A DNA stretch of 64,000 nucleotides from Mycolicibacterium sp. CBMA 247 (GTDB taxonomy: Bacteria > Actinomycetota > Actinomycetes > Mycobacteriales > Mycobacteriaceae): contig NZ_VTGX01000003.1 of the NCBI RefSeq assembly GCF_009729095.1, positions 744,001 through 808,000 on the forward strand. Reading direction: 5' to 3'. The notes under the pieces were generated by a model that was given only the letters and a program-made list of their open reading frames with translations, had not been told where the DNA came from and did not search any database. The first letter of the stretch is position 1, and the number at the start of each line of letters is the position of its first letter. The position numbers and the translations under genes are program-made. Positions 46,649-55,438 of the stretch are shown piece by piece.

Positions 46649-48574
46649 ATGGAGATGTTCAGCCCGACACTGGACTGGGGCGATGAGCTGTTCGCCTCAC
46701 TCAAGTGGATCGGCATCGCATGGGTCATCGCCGCGGTCGGCACGCTGGCCGTGTTGGTGACCGTCGGCCGGCTGACCACCTGGGGGCGGCAGTTCTGGCG
46801 CATCACCGGTGCGTATTTCACAGGTCCTGGCTGCGGAAAGGTCTGGCTGTGGCTGGGCACGATCCTGCTGTCGGTGATCGTCGGTGTGCGGCTGGACGTG
46901 CTGTTCAGCTATCAGGGCAACGACCTGATGACCGGTGTCCAGGTAGCCAGTCAGGGCTTGGCCGCCGGCAACGAAGAGGTGAAACAGTCCGGGATCCACG
47001 GCTTCTGGGCGGCGCTCGGCATCTTCTGCATCCTGGCCGCCTTCTACGTGGCCCGGATCATGCTCGACCTGTTCATCATGCAGCGGTTCATGCTGGCCTG
47101 GCGGGCCTGGCTGACCGATCGGCTCACCGGGGACTGGCTCGCCGGCAAGGCCTACTACCGCACCCGGTTCATCGACGACACGATCGACAACCCGGATCAA
47201 CGTATCCAGTCCGACATCGATATCTTCACCGCGGGCGTGGGGCCGATGCCCAACAACCCCAACTACTTCAGCAAGAGCGTCCTGCTGTTCGGCGCGATCG
47301 ACGCGGTCGTTTCGGTGATTTCGTTCACCGTGATCCTGTGGAATCTGTCCGGCAACCTCACCCTGTTCGGGTTCACCATGCCCCGGGCGATGTTCTGGAT
47401 CGGTCTGCTCTACGTACTGATCGGCAGCGTCGTGGCATTCTGGATCGGGCATCCGCTGATCCGGTTGACCTTCGACAACGAGAGGTACAACGCCGCATTC
47501 CGTTATGCCCTGGTGCGGTTGCGCGACGCCGCCGAGGCGGTGGCCTTCTATCGCGGCGAGGCCGCCGAACGGCTGCAGCTACGGCAGCGTTTCGCGCCGG
47601 TGGTGAACAACTACCGCCGGTTCATCAACCGCTCGGTGAGGTTCTACGGCTGGAACCTGTCGGTCAGCCAGATCATCGTCCCGCTGCCCTGGCTGTTGCA
47701 GGCCCCGCGGTTGTTCGCCGGTGAGATCAAGCTGGGTGCGGTGTCGCAGACGTCGTCGGCGTTCAGCAATATCCAGAGTTCGCTGTCGTTCTTCCGTAAC
47801 TCCTACGACGGCTTCGCCGGCTGGCGCGCGTCGGTCATGCGTCTGCACGGATTGGTAACGGCCAACGAACAGGCCCGCGAACTGCCCGAGCTGACGGTCG
47901 AGCCGAGCAAGGACTGCCTGGTCGAGCTCGAGAGCGTCGAGGTGCGCACCCCGGGCGGCGAGCCGTTGGTCGACAACCTGGACCTCCGCCTGGACTGCGG
48001 TGACACGCTGATAGTGACCGGCGAGTCCGGTGCCGGAAAGACCACCCTGCTGCGCAGCCTGGCCCAGCTCTGGCCGTACGCCACCGGTACCTTCCGCTAT
48101 CCGGTCGACGCCAACGAGACCATGTTCCTGTCTCAGATGCCGTATGTGCCGCTCGGCGATCTGCGCGCCGTGGTCTCCTATCCCGCCGAGCCCGGAAGCA
48201 TCCCTGACGAGAAATTGCACTGGGCCCTGCAGGCTGTGTCACTGCCGCAGTGCTCGAAGCGACTGTCCGAGGTGGCCGACTGGGCCAAGGTGCTCTCCCC
48301 CGGCGAGCAACAGCGCATCGCCTTCGCGCGGATCCTGCTGACCCGGCCGCGGGCGGTGTTCCTCGACGAGGCCACCTCGGCACTCGACGAGGGCCTGGAG
48401 TACACGATGTACGCGCTGGTGCGGACCGAGCTGCCGGACACCATCCTGGTCAGCGTCACCCATCGCAGCACCGTGGGCCAGCACCACGAACGGCATCTGC
48501 AGCTGCACGGCGGGGGCCGTTGGTCTTTGGGTGAGGTCGAAGACGACAAGGCCGGCCTGATCAAGCAACCGTAA
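46649..48574 (+). CDS. bacA: BacA/SbmA-type ABC transporter, first copy (Rv1819c-like)
   Basis: A 641-residue half-transporter: a BacA/SbmA-type membrane domain (residues 1-380; TWGRQFWRITGAYF, FSYQGNDLMTG, NPDQRIQSDIDIFTAG, FRYALVRLRDAAEAVAFYRGE) fused to an ATPase (Walker A GESGAGKTTL, signature LSPGEQQRIAFARIL, Walker B AVFLDEATSALDE). Rv1819c imports vitamin B12, bleomycin and hydrophilic solutes through a large cavity. Of the two copies this one seems closer to Rv1819c (FSYQGND, WNLSGNL). Divergent from secA2. Confidence 0.93.
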   Translation: MEMFSPTLDWGDELFASLKWIGIAWVIAAVGTLAVLVTVGRLTTWGRQFWRITGAYFTGPGCGKVWLWLGTILLSVIVGVRLDVLFSYQGNDLMTGVQVASQGLAAGNEEVKQSGIHGFWAALGIFCILAAFYVARIMLDLFIMQRFMLAWRAWLTDRLTGDWLAGKAYYRTRFIDDTIDNPDQRIQSDIDIFTAGVGPMPNNPNYFSKSVLLFGAIDAVVSVISFTVILWNLSGNLTLFGFTMPRAMFWIGLLYVLIGSVVAFWIGHPLIRLTFDNERYNAAFRYALVRLRDAAEAVAFYRGEAAERLQLRQRFAPVVNNYRRFINRSVRFYGWNLSVSQIIVPLPWLLQAPRLFAGEIKLGAVSQTSSAFSNIQSSLSFFRNSYDGFAGWRASVMRLHGLVTANEQARELPELTVEPSKDCLVELESVEVRTPGGEPLVDNLDLRLDCGDTLIVTGESGAGKTTLLRSLAQLWPYATGTFRYPVDANETMFLSQMPYVPLGDLRAVVSYPAEPGSIPDEKLHWALQAVSLPQCSKRLSEVADWAKVLSPGEQQRIAFARILLTRPRAVFLDEATSALDEGLEYTMYALVRTELPDTILVSVTHRSTVGQHHERHLQLHGGGRWSLGEVEDDKAGLIKQP

Positions 48575-48588
48575 CCGGCCGTTCCCGG

Positions 48589-48594
48589 TAGCTT
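48589..48594 (+). promoter_or_regulatory. -10 element for leaderless transcription of the second BacA-type gene
   Basis: TAGCTT lies six bases before the ATG at 48601 in the 26-base gap after the first copy. The second gene thus has its own promoter and need not depend on read-through. Confidence 0.55.
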
Positions 48595-48600
48595 TCGGCC

Positions 48601-50514
48601 ATGGAGATGTTCACCCAGTCGCTGGACTGGGGCAACGAGATCCTCGCCTCCCTGCAATGGGTGGCCAAAGCCTGGGTAATCGGTGCGTGCCTGTTGGTCG
48701 TCACCGCCGCGCTGCTCGTCCTGTGCACCAAATGGGGCCGGCAGTTCTGGCGCATCACCGGCGCCTATTTCCTTGGGCGCCAGAGTCTTCCGGTGTGGGG
48801 ATTGCTCGGCATCCTGTTTCTCTCGGTGATGATCTCAGTGCGGATGGACGTGCTGTTCAGCTATTACGCCAACGACCAGTCCACCGCGCTGCAGGTGGCC
48901 TTCGAAGGCGCGGGCGCGGGTAACGACGCGGTGCGGGATTCGGGGATCACCGGCTTCTGGAAGTCCATCCTCATCTTCGCGCTGCTGGTGACCGCCGATA
49001 TCACCCGCACCCTGCTCGACCTGTATCTGATGCAGCACTTCATCATTCGCTGGCGGGTGTGGCTCACCGATCGCCTCACCGGCGACTGGCTGGGTGACCG
49101 GGCCTATTACCGCGGCAGGTTTCTCGGCGATTTCGACGGCGAGCCGATCGACAACCCGGATCAGCGCATCCAGCAGGACATCGACGTCTTCACCACCGGC
49201 ACCGGCCCCGAAACGAACACCCCGACCGTGGGAACGGCGCAGACGCTGCTGTTCGGGTCGGTCTACGCAGTGGTGTCCGTGGTGGCGTTCACCCCGATTC
49301 TGTGGAACCTGGCCGGCCCGCTCACGCTTCTGGGCGTGACGATTCCCAAGGCACTGTTCTGGATTGCGCTGCTGTGGGTGGCCGTGACGACGGTGGTGGC
49401 GTTCTGGATCGGCAGGCCGATCATCCGGCTCACGTTCCGCAACGAACTGACCAACGCCGCGTTCCGTTACGCACTCGTACGCATCCGTGACGCCTCCGAA
49501 GCGGTCGGGTTCTACCGCGGCGAGCGCACCGAGCGTGCCACACTGGCGGCCCGGTTCACCCAGATCATCCAGAACTACCGCAGGCTGGTGCTGCGCAGCG
49601 TGGCGTTTCTCGGCTGGAACCGGTCCATCAACCAAATCATCGCGCCCCTGCCGCTGATCGTGCAGGCTCCGCGGCTGTTCGCCGGCGAGCTCAAGTTGGG
49701 TGACGTCATGCAGTCGGCGAGCGCGTTCAATTCGGTGCAGAGCTCGCTCAGTTTCTTCCGTTCGGTCTACGCCGCGTTCGCCGGGTACCGCGCCTCCGTC
49801 ATCCGCCTGGAGGGGCTCGTGACCGCGAACGAACAGGCAAGGGCGCTACCGCGATTGTCGTCCGGGTACAGCCGCGGCGGCGGGGTCGAGCTCGAGGACG
49901 TCGACGTGCGTTCACCCGCAGGCGACGTGCTGCTGGAGAATCTCGACATGCGGCTGGCTCCGGGAGATTCGTTGGTCATCACCGGCCCTTCCGGTACCGG
50001 TAAGACGACGTTGCTGCGTAGCCTGGCCCAGCTGTGGCCGTATGGTTCGGGGACGGTGCGCTACCCGGCAGACGGCGATGTGATGTTTCTGTCCCAGTTG
50101 CCCTACGCCCCGCTCGGCGACCTTCGTACGGTGATCTGTTATCCGTCACCGAGCGGTACCTACAGCGATGACGACATCGCGGCGGCGCTGGAGACCGCGA
50201 CGCTGGGACATCTCGTATCACGGCTGGACGATGCCGAGGACTGGTCGAAAGTGCTGTCCCCGGGCGAGCAGCAGCGGATCGCGTTCGCCCGGGTTCTGCT
50301 GGCCAAGCCGTCGGCGGTATTCCTCGACGAGGCCACCTCGGCGCTCGACGCCGGTCAGCAGTATGCGTTGTACTCGACACTGCGCGCCGAGCTACCCGAC
50401 TGCATCGTGGTCAGTGTCAGCCACCGAGAGAGCGTCAACCGGCTCCACGACCGTCGCCTGGAACTGCTCGGCGACGGTCGGTGGGAACTCGCGCCCGTCG
50501 GCTTGCCGACTTAG
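48601..50514 (+). CDS. BacA/SbmA-type ABC transporter, second tandem copy
   Basis: A 637-residue paralogue of the gene before it, alike from the first residues (MEMFTQSLDWGNEILASL against MEMFSPTLDWGDELFASL). Membrane domain marks: KWGRQFWRITGAYFLG, FSYYANDQSTA, NPDQRIQQDIDVFTTG. ATPase: GPSGTGKTTL, LSPGEQQRIAFARVL, AVFLDEATSALDA. All catalytic motifs are intact, so both copies should work. Differences gather in the cavity-lining and periplasm-facing parts of the membrane domain, which may mean a different solute range. Its stop overlaps that of the convergent flavoprotein gene by four bases. Confidence 0.92.
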   Translation: MEMFTQSLDWGNEILASLQWVAKAWVIGACLLVVTAALLVLCTKWGRQFWRITGAYFLGRQSLPVWGLLGILFLSVMISVRMDVLFSYYANDQSTALQVAFEGAGAGNDAVRDSGITGFWKSILIFALLVTADITRTLLDLYLMQHFIIRWRVWLTDRLTGDWLGDRAYYRGRFLGDFDGEPIDNPDQRIQQDIDVFTTGTGPETNTPTVGTAQTLLFGSVYAVVSVVAFTPILWNLAGPLTLLGVTIPKALFWIALLWVAVTTVVAFWIGRPIIRLTFRNELTNAAFRYALVRIRDASEAVGFYRGERTERATLAARFTQIIQNYRRLVLRSVAFLGWNRSINQIIAPLPLIVQAPRLFAGELKLGDVMQSASAFNSVQSSLSFFRSVYAAFAGYRASVIRLEGLVTANEQARALPRLSSGYSRGGGVELEDVDVRSPAGDVLLENLDMRLAPGDSLVITGPSGTGKTTLLRSLAQLWPYGSGTVRYPADGDVMFLSQLPYAPLGDLRTVICYPSPSGTYSDDDIAAALETATLGHLVSRLDDAEDWSKVLSPGEQQRIAFARVLLAKPSAVFLDEATSALDAGQQYALYSTLRAELPDCIVVSVSHRESVNRLHDRRLELLGDGRWELAPVGLPT

Positions 50515-51998
50515 TGCGCTGCCGCGTGCGTGCCGGCACGGCGGCCGAAGAACGACCCCTCGCCGAGCTGCACGCCGCTGGCGTATCCCTTGCCGTCCTG
50601 TGCGATGTTGGACGCGCAGGCTCCCGCCGCGTACAGGCCCGCGATGGCGCTGCCGTCCTCGCGCATCACCTCGCCGTCGATCGAGACCGTGAGCCCGCCC
50701 ATGGTGAATCCCGAGTACATGGCGACGCCGAGGGACAGGTCGAACGCCGCCCACGGACCCTTGTCCTGCGCCGCGACGTAGTCGGGCTGCTTGTGGAAGT
50801 CGGGATCCTCACTGTTGGCCGCATTCTCGTTGTAGCGGTCCAGGGTCGCCGCCAGGTTACCGGACGGAATGCCCAGTGCCGCTTCGACTTCGGCGATCGT
50901 CTCGTAGCCGTCGATGAACGTGATCAGCGGCATTGCCGGCATCTCCAGGTGTTCCTCGTCGACGATGAGGTAAGCCTGCTGGTCGGCTTGCTGCAGGACG
51001 AAGGCCGAGGTGCGCGAGTGGTAGGAGTCCTCGGCGACGAAGCGCTGACCCTGGTTGTTGACGACGACGCCGGTCAGCAAAATCTCGGGAGGATAGGCCG
51101 CGGCGGTGATGAACAGCTGATCCATGCCGTTGGCCACGCCACCTGCCGAGACACCCATCCGGATGCCGAGCCCGTCGTCGTTGGGGTTGCCCAGGATGTA
51201 GGGCTCGACCTCACCATGGTGCTTGGTGCGTCGCTTCTTGCCGAGCGCCGGCGTGTATTCGGCGACCATCTCGGGGTTCATCGCGAAGCCACCAGCGGTG
51301 ATGATGACCGATTTCGCTTTGACACAACCGGTTTCGCCGAAGTGCTTCCATTTCACACCGACCACGGCGCCGTTTTCCGGACCGCCGTCGACGATCAGGT
51401 TGGTGGCCCCTACCTCGTAGCGGATCGTGACACCCAGTGCCTCAGCGCGTTTCAGCAGTAGATCGATCACCATTGCGGCGCCGCCCAACTCGCCGGGCAC
51501 CGGCACCGAGTGACCGCGGGGAGCCGGCGTGGCCTGTTCGGTGAACGGCCACACCTTCTCGTTACCGGTGTAGGACAGTCCCTCGGTACCCGGCGGCACC
51601 ACAACCTTGCCCGGATAGAAACTGCGCTCGAACTGGAAGCCCAGCGCCTCAAGCCAGTTGAAATGCTCGACGCTGTCGTCGCAGTAGGCGCGGATCTTGT
51701 CCAGATCAGGTTCGCGAGAGACGGCGACCAGGTACTTGTACATCTCCTCGGGCGTGTCGGCGTGCCCGGTGGCCTCTTGCACCGCGGTTCCGCCACCGAG
51801 ATAGAAGTGTCCGCCGGCCATCGCTGTGGTTCCACCGGCCGCGGCGGCCTTCTCCAACACCAGAACCCGCGCTCCCTGTGCGGCGGCACTGACCGCCGCA
51901 CAACCTCCGGCGATGCCGAAACCGATCACCACGACGTCGAACTCGTCGGACCAGGAATCGACGTCGGCAACCTCGACGACCGAGGGGATTTCCTTCAC
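50511..51998 (-). CDS. FAD-binding dehydrogenase (fumarate reductase/3-ketosteroid dehydrogenase type)
   Basis: A 495-residue flavoprotein with the FAD motif VVVIGFGIAGGCAAVSAAAQGARVLVLEK near residue 20, GGTTAMAGGHFYLGGG, the substrate-domain HSRTSAF and the C-terminal FAD stretch GLYAAGACASNIAQDGKGYASGVQLGEGSFFGRRAG. It belongs with fumarate reductase/ketosteroid-dehydrogenase-like enzymes; the substrate is unknown. The GTG at 51998 overlaps the VOC gene stop (GTGA) behind AGGAG, so the two act together, possibly on a sterol- or aromatic-derived compound. Confidence 0.9.
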   Translation of the reverse strand: MKEIPSVVEVADVDSWSDEFDVVVIGFGIAGGCAAVSAAAQGARVLVLEKAAAAGGTTAMAGGHFYLGGGTAVQEATGHADTPEEMYKYLVAVSREPDLDKIRAYCDDSVEHFNWLEALGFQFERSFYPGKVVVPPGTEGLSYTGNEKVWPFTEQATPAPRGHSVPVPGELGGAAMVIDLLLKRAEALGVTIRYEVGATNLIVDGGPENGAVVGVKWKHFGETGCVKAKSVIITAGGFAMNPEMVAEYTPALGKKRRTKHHGEVEPYILGNPNDDGLGIRMGVSAGGVANGMDQLFITAAAYPPEILLTGVVVNNQGQRFVAEDSYHSRTSAFVLQQADQQAYLIVDEEHLEMPAMPLITFIDGYETIAEVEAALGIPSGNLAATLDRYNENAANSEDPDFHKQPDYVAAQDKGPWAAFDLSLGVAMYSGFTMGGLTVSIDGEVMREDGSAIAGLYAAGACASNIAQDGKGYASGVQLGEGSFFGRRAGTHAAAH

Positions 51999-52489
51999 TG
52001 CTGCTCCTGTTTCACATACTCGAAGAACGCCCGGATCTCGGGCGGGATATAAGCGATCTCCAGATACGGCACCCCGGCCCCGGCGGCCGAAAGGTAGGCG
52101 AATCTCATGCCCCCCGGCATCTCCCCCTGGCACACCACCGGTGTGCCGTCGCCTTCGGCGTCACGCAGTTTTGCCTCGAACGCCTCCGGGTCGGCGGCCT
52201 CGATGCAGATGTGGTGCAGGCCCGACCCGTGCCGGTCCAGGAATTCGGTGTAGACGCTCTGGCCGCGGACCGGCGCAATGAGCTCCAGCTGGGTGTCACC
52301 GGCGTAGCTCAGCGAGATGTCCGCCACGAAATCAGCGGGCCGGCCGCGATAGCTGCAGGTCTCGGGACCGAAATGCACCGCAGGCATACGGACCCACCGG
52401 CGCGCTCCCAGCAGGGTGCTCAGGGCTTGTTCGGTGACGTCCAGATCGTCCGTCACCCAGGCGATCTGGACAGGTGTCTGATTAGGCAT
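51995..52489 (-). CDS. VOC-family (glyoxalase/dioxygenase superfamily) protein
   Basis: A 164-residue vicinal-oxygen-chelate protein with paired beta-alpha-beta-beta-beta modules: QIAWVTDDLDVTEQALSTLLG, the first metal-site region LSYAGDTQLELIAPVRG, then GSGLHHICIEAADPEAFEAKL with a His ligand and VPYLEIAYIP with the closing Glu. It may be an isomerase, epimerase or dioxygenase. Start ATG 52489 is chosen over the ATG two codons earlier because -10 TATTCT ends seven bases before it. Coupled to the flavoprotein gene. Confidence 0.85.
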   Translation of the reverse strand: MPNQTPVQIAWVTDDLDVTEQALSTLLGARRWVRMPAVHFGPETCSYRGRPADFVADISLSYAGDTQLELIAPVRGQSVYTEFLDRHGSGLHHICIEAADPEAFEAKLRDAEGDGTPVVCQGEMPGGMRFAYLSAAGAGVPYLEIAYIPPEIRAFFEYVKQEQQ

Positions 52490-52496
52490 CGCCATG

Positions 52497-52502
52497 AGAA
52501 TA
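52497..52502 (-). promoter_or_regulatory. -10 element for leaderless transcription of the VOC-flavoprotein pair
   Basis: TATTCT on the minus strand ends seven bases before the ATG at 52489, with no ribosome site in between. Confidence 0.5.
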
Positions 52503-52593
52503 TCGCCCGACCGCCGGGTTGGCTAGAACGTGTTCTAGTTCTGCGATTCGCCGAGTCCACGACATGGACCGGCGCGTGTCCGGTCCGCACCGG

Positions 52594-53295
52594 TCAGGGT
52601 GGACCGCCCACCAGGTTGGCCACTGCACCGGCGGGGGGCCCGGCATCACCGCGGGCTTGCCCGCTGGCGTTCTGCCAGGACACTGCGGCCGGGTAATTGC
52701 CCCAGGTGCTGTTGAACATCCCCACGATGGCGGCCCGTCCATCCGGCGTGATGACGTACACCGGCCCGCCGGAATCGCCCTTCTGGCTGACCACGCCATT
52801 GGCCATGGTGAACCAGCCGTTGTTGACCGCCTCGATGGTGCCGCAGCTCTCCCCGGTGACCACACCGAAGTGGCATACCGGGGCGCCCGGCGCAGGCACG
52901 AACCCCGGATCCTCCACCAGCATCCGTCCACCCGGAAGAACGTTGTTGACCGCGACGTCGCCGGCCAGCTGGATGGTCTCCCAATCCGAGATCATGTGGT
53001 TGGTGTCGACGGTGGCGCCGTCGGGCGTGTTATCCCGGAATGTCCCCAGGTGCCCGATGAAGTTGCCGTCCCGGTCATCCACCGCACCGCTCCCCCGGCA
53101 ATGCCCCGCGGTGTAGGCGACCCGGCTCAACGGATCCACGTAGCCCAACGTGCAGACATTCGTGCCCTGACGGATCTCCATACCCGGGTAAACCAGCGAA
53201 CCCGCGGCAGCGGCCACTGGCGCCGGCCCCACAAGCAAACCTGCCACCGATACCCCGGCGAGCGCCCGCGTCACCCCACCAAGCCACCTCTGCAT
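52594..53295 (-). CDS. Secreted trypsin-like serine protease (S1 type)
   Basis: A 233-residue secreted protein. After a signal peptide (RWLGGVTRALAGVSVAGLLVG, cut near AAAAG) comes a short chymotrypsin-fold protease: TAGHC with the catalytic His, DTNHMISDWETI as the probable Asp region, and QKGDSGGPVYV with the catalytic Ser. Cysteine pairs (CTLGY/GHC and CHFG/SCGT) suit disulfides outside the cell. The ATG at 53295 gives a normal signal peptide; an earlier start would bury it. The target is unknown. Confidence 0.85.
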   Translation of the reverse strand: MQRWLGGVTRALAGVSVAGLLVGPAPVAAAAGSLVYPGMEIRQGTNVCTLGYVDPLSRVAYTAGHCRGSGAVDDRDGNFIGHLGTFRDNTPDGATVDTNHMISDWETIQLAGDVAVNNVLPGGRMLVEDPGFVPAPGAPVCHFGVVTGESCGTIEAVNNGWFTMANGVVSQKGDSGGPVYVITPDGRAAIVGMFNSTWGNYPAAVSWQNASGQARGDAGPPAGAVANLVGGPP

Positions 53296-53411
53296 GGCCG
53301 GCCTCCCTCGTTGAACGGACGTGGTGAATGTCACCCTACCGACATCAATATCGGTCCAACGGCAACTTCGTTACCCGACATTCCCCTTATCCCTGGGCCG
53401 GACAAACGACG

Positions 53412-53440
53412 ACGGCCCGGACCATCAAGGTCCGGGCCGT
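53412..53440 (-). terminator. Hairpin terminator after the LysM lectin gene
   Basis: A perfect 12-bp stem (ACGGCCCGGACC with GGTCCGGGCCGT) and loop ATCAA, starting 15 bases past the lectin stop at 53455. No U-run follows, as is common for mycobacterial terminators. Confidence 0.75.
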
Positions 53441-53454
53441 GCATCTGTTTCAGG

Positions 53455-54051
53455 TCAGGGAATCGTCAAGACCTGGCCCGGGTGAATCAGGTCAGGGTTG
53501 GCGACGCCGCTGGCATCGGCGATCTGCTGGTACTTGTTGCCGTCGCCGTAGAACCGCTCGGCGATCGCCCACAGCGTGTCACCGGAGACCACGGTGTAGG
53601 TCCGCGGCTCGGGTGGCGGCGGCGCAGCGGGCTCGGCAGCCGGTGCCGGCTCCTCGACCGCCGCCGGTGCAACCTCGACCTCAGGCGCGGCGGCCTCAGG
53701 TGCCGGTGGCGGCGGCTCGGAGGTTTCGGTCTTGGAAGACCAGGCGGGTCCGTCCGCGGCGTACAGCACCAGGTTGCGGTCGTCCTGCAGAACCAGCTTG
53801 ACGTCCTTCTTGCCCTTGGTGTCGGTGTGCCACACCGGCTTTTCGGACGTGTAGAGCACGAAGTTACCGTCGCTCTGCACCTCCGCCCGCTGCACATCCT
53901 GGCCGCTCGTGGAAGTCGACCAGACCGCTTCGCCCCGGGCGCTCAATACGAGGTTGCCGTCATCCTGCAACGTCAGCGTGTACGCGCCGTTGTTAGAGGT
54001 GAGTGACCCCCCCTTGTCCAGCTTCTGTCCTTCGGTCAGTGTGTCTCCCAC
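53455..54051 (-). CDS. Mannose-binding B-lectin with C-terminal LysM domain
   Basis: A 198-residue protein. Residues 1-110 are a bulb-type lectin with three mannose motifs of the QxDxNxVxY type: LQDDGNLVL, VQSDGNFVLY and LQDDRNLVLY. A Pro/Ala/Glu-rich linker (about 115-148) leads to a LysM domain (YTVVSGDTLWAIAERFYGDGN, ADASGVANPDLIHPGQVLTIP) that binds peptidoglycan. M. smegmatis has a characterised lectin of this layout (MSMEG_3662 as I recall). There is no signal peptide, which is odd for a wall-binding lectin. GTG start after AAAGGGG. Confidence 0.93.
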   Translation of the reverse strand: MGDTLTEGQKLDKGGSLTSNNGAYTLTLQDDGNLVLSARGEAVWSTSTSGQDVQRAEVQSDGNFVLYTSEKPVWHTDTKGKKDVKLVLQDDRNLVLYAADGPAWSSKTETSEPPPPAPEAAAPEVEVAPAAVEEPAPAAEPAAPPPPEPRTYTVVSGDTLWAIAERFYGDGNKYQQIADASGVANPDLIHPGQVLTIP

Positions 54052-54197
54052 GCAATGCCCCTTTCGTGACCGTGACCCGGGTTGTGCACCCGGATGGGTC
54101 CACCTTACTGATCTGAAGTTTGCTTTGGTGCCATTCGGCTCGGCCCGAATCCAAACGTCTCGCTAACACTGGGAATCCCACCGGTGGGCGTGTCGCA
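54052..54197. other. Upstream region of the lectin gene
   Basis: This AT-richer stretch should hold the lectin promoter. It contains CCGGGTTGTGCACCCGG (54076-54092), an inverted repeat (CCGGGT/ACCCGG around TGTGC), about 30 bases before the GTG, which could be an operator or leader hairpin. Confidence 0.4.
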
Positions 54198-54200
54198 TCA

Positions 54201-54500
54201 CCCGCTCGCGGCGTGTCTCGAATCGAAGCCCAGTCCGAGTATTTCCAGTGTGCGTAGCAGAACGCTGTGCTTGCCCGCCGCGTGATCAGCCCGGCTCAGC
54301 GACCAGCGTGTCGCGTCAATTCCTATGCTGGCCAACGTTTCTGAGGGAAACGGACGTCCGTCCCAACTCTGGTGGCAGCCACACCCAGTCCGGTGAATCC
54401 GTTGACGTAGGCGACCCGGCCGTCGCGAGCCGGTCCCCAATGTGCACAGAATCGGGTGTTGGTGTCGATCGCTCCGGCCCACCGAAGGGTGAACGCGCTA
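54201..54500 (-). pseudogene. Decayed C-terminal remnant of an FAD-dependent oxidoreductase
   Basis: Two frames on the minus strand together give the C-terminus of a D-amino-acid-oxidase-like FAD oxidoreductase. The first piece (54497 to about 54330) reads FTLRWAGAIDTNTRFC then GRVAYVNGFTGLGVAATR; the second, in another frame (about 54325 to 54201), reads IGIDATRWSLSRADHAAGKH then LLRTLEILGLGFDS. In intact relatives these are joined through a segment that is mostly missing here. The N-terminal two thirds are gone; the sterol desaturase gene ends exactly where the remnant begins. It is not expected to make a working protein. Confidence 0.75.
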
Positions 54501-55409
54501 CCCGACCGGCTGGGATTCCGAAACCTCGGCGGGCCGCCAACCCGGAGGGCTGAAGACGTAGCCCAGCCGGTCACGAAGGCGACGGGCTTGCCGCACGTCG
54601 CGTGCTATCGCCACATATTCGTGGGTCTGCAGCTTCCAGATGTTGAAGGTGTTCACCGGCTTTGTCAGCCCGTAGTGCGGGCGGAACACTTCGGGCTGGA
54701 ACGTGCCGAACACCCGGTCCCAGATGATCAGGATGCCGCCGTAGTTCCGGTCCAGGTACAGCTGGTCACGTCCGTGGTGCACGCGATGGTGCGACGGTGT
54801 GTTGAAGACGAACTCGATTGGCCGCCATAGCTTTCCGACGCGCTCAGTGTGCACCCAGAACTGGTAGACCAGGTTCACCGAGAAACTGGCGAACACCAGC
54901 CAGGGCGGGATTCCCAGCAGTGGCAACGGAATCCAGGCCAGGATCTCGCCGCTGTTGTTCCATTTCTGCCGCAGCGCGGTGGCGAAGTTGTAGTACTCAC
55001 TTGAGTGGTGGGCCTGATGCGTCGCCCAGATCAGCCGCACCCGGTGCGCGATCCGGTGGTAGGTGTAGAACAGCAGGTCCACCCCGAGAATTGCGATCAC
55101 CCAGGTGTACCAGCGGTTGCCGGGCAGGTGCCATGGCGCCAGATAGGCGTAGATGGCGGCATAGCCCAGCAGCGCCAGCAGTTTCCAGCCGGCCGTGGTG
55201 GCGATCGACACCAACCCCATCGAGATGCTCGCCCACGCATCGCGTGTGTTGAACGCCCCGGCGGGTGCGCGTTGGGCCTCGACGTGCTCCAGGCGTCGAG
55301 CCGCAACCCATTCCACGGTCAACAACACCAGAAAGAACGGGATGGCGAAGAACACCGGGTCTCGCATCGGCGGTGGCAGGAAGTCCAGTACGGACCGGAT
55401 CATGTCCAT
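54498..55409 (-). CDS. Sterol desaturase / fatty acid hydroxylase family membrane protein
   Basis: A 303-residue membrane di-iron enzyme. The three histidine boxes are HRIAH, HQAHHSS and (via NTPSHHRVHHGRD) HRVHH, and several hydrophobic helices surround them (VFFAIPFFLVLLTVEW, WYTWVIAILGVDLLFYTYH). The family hydroxylates or desaturates lipids and sterols; substrate unknown. The carboxylesterase gene lies 29 bases upstream on the same strand, so they may form a lipid-modifying operon. Confidence 0.9.
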   Translation of the reverse strand: MDMIRSVLDFLPPPMRDPVFFAIPFFLVLLTVEWVAARRLEHVEAQRAPAGAFNTRDAWASISMGLVSIATTAGWKLLALLGYAAIYAYLAPWHLPGNRWYTWVIAILGVDLLFYTYHRIAHRVRLIWATHQAHHSSEYYNFATALRQKWNNSGEILAWIPLPLLGIPPWLVFASFSVNLVYQFWVHTERVGKLWRPIEFVFNTPSHHRVHHGRDQLYLDRNYGGILIIWDRVFGTFQPEVFRPHYGLTKPVNTFNIWKLQTHEYVAIARDVRQARRLRDRLGYVFSPPGWRPAEVSESQPVG

Positions 55410-55438
55410 GTCAGTGTCTTTGTCTCAGCGGATTCGTC

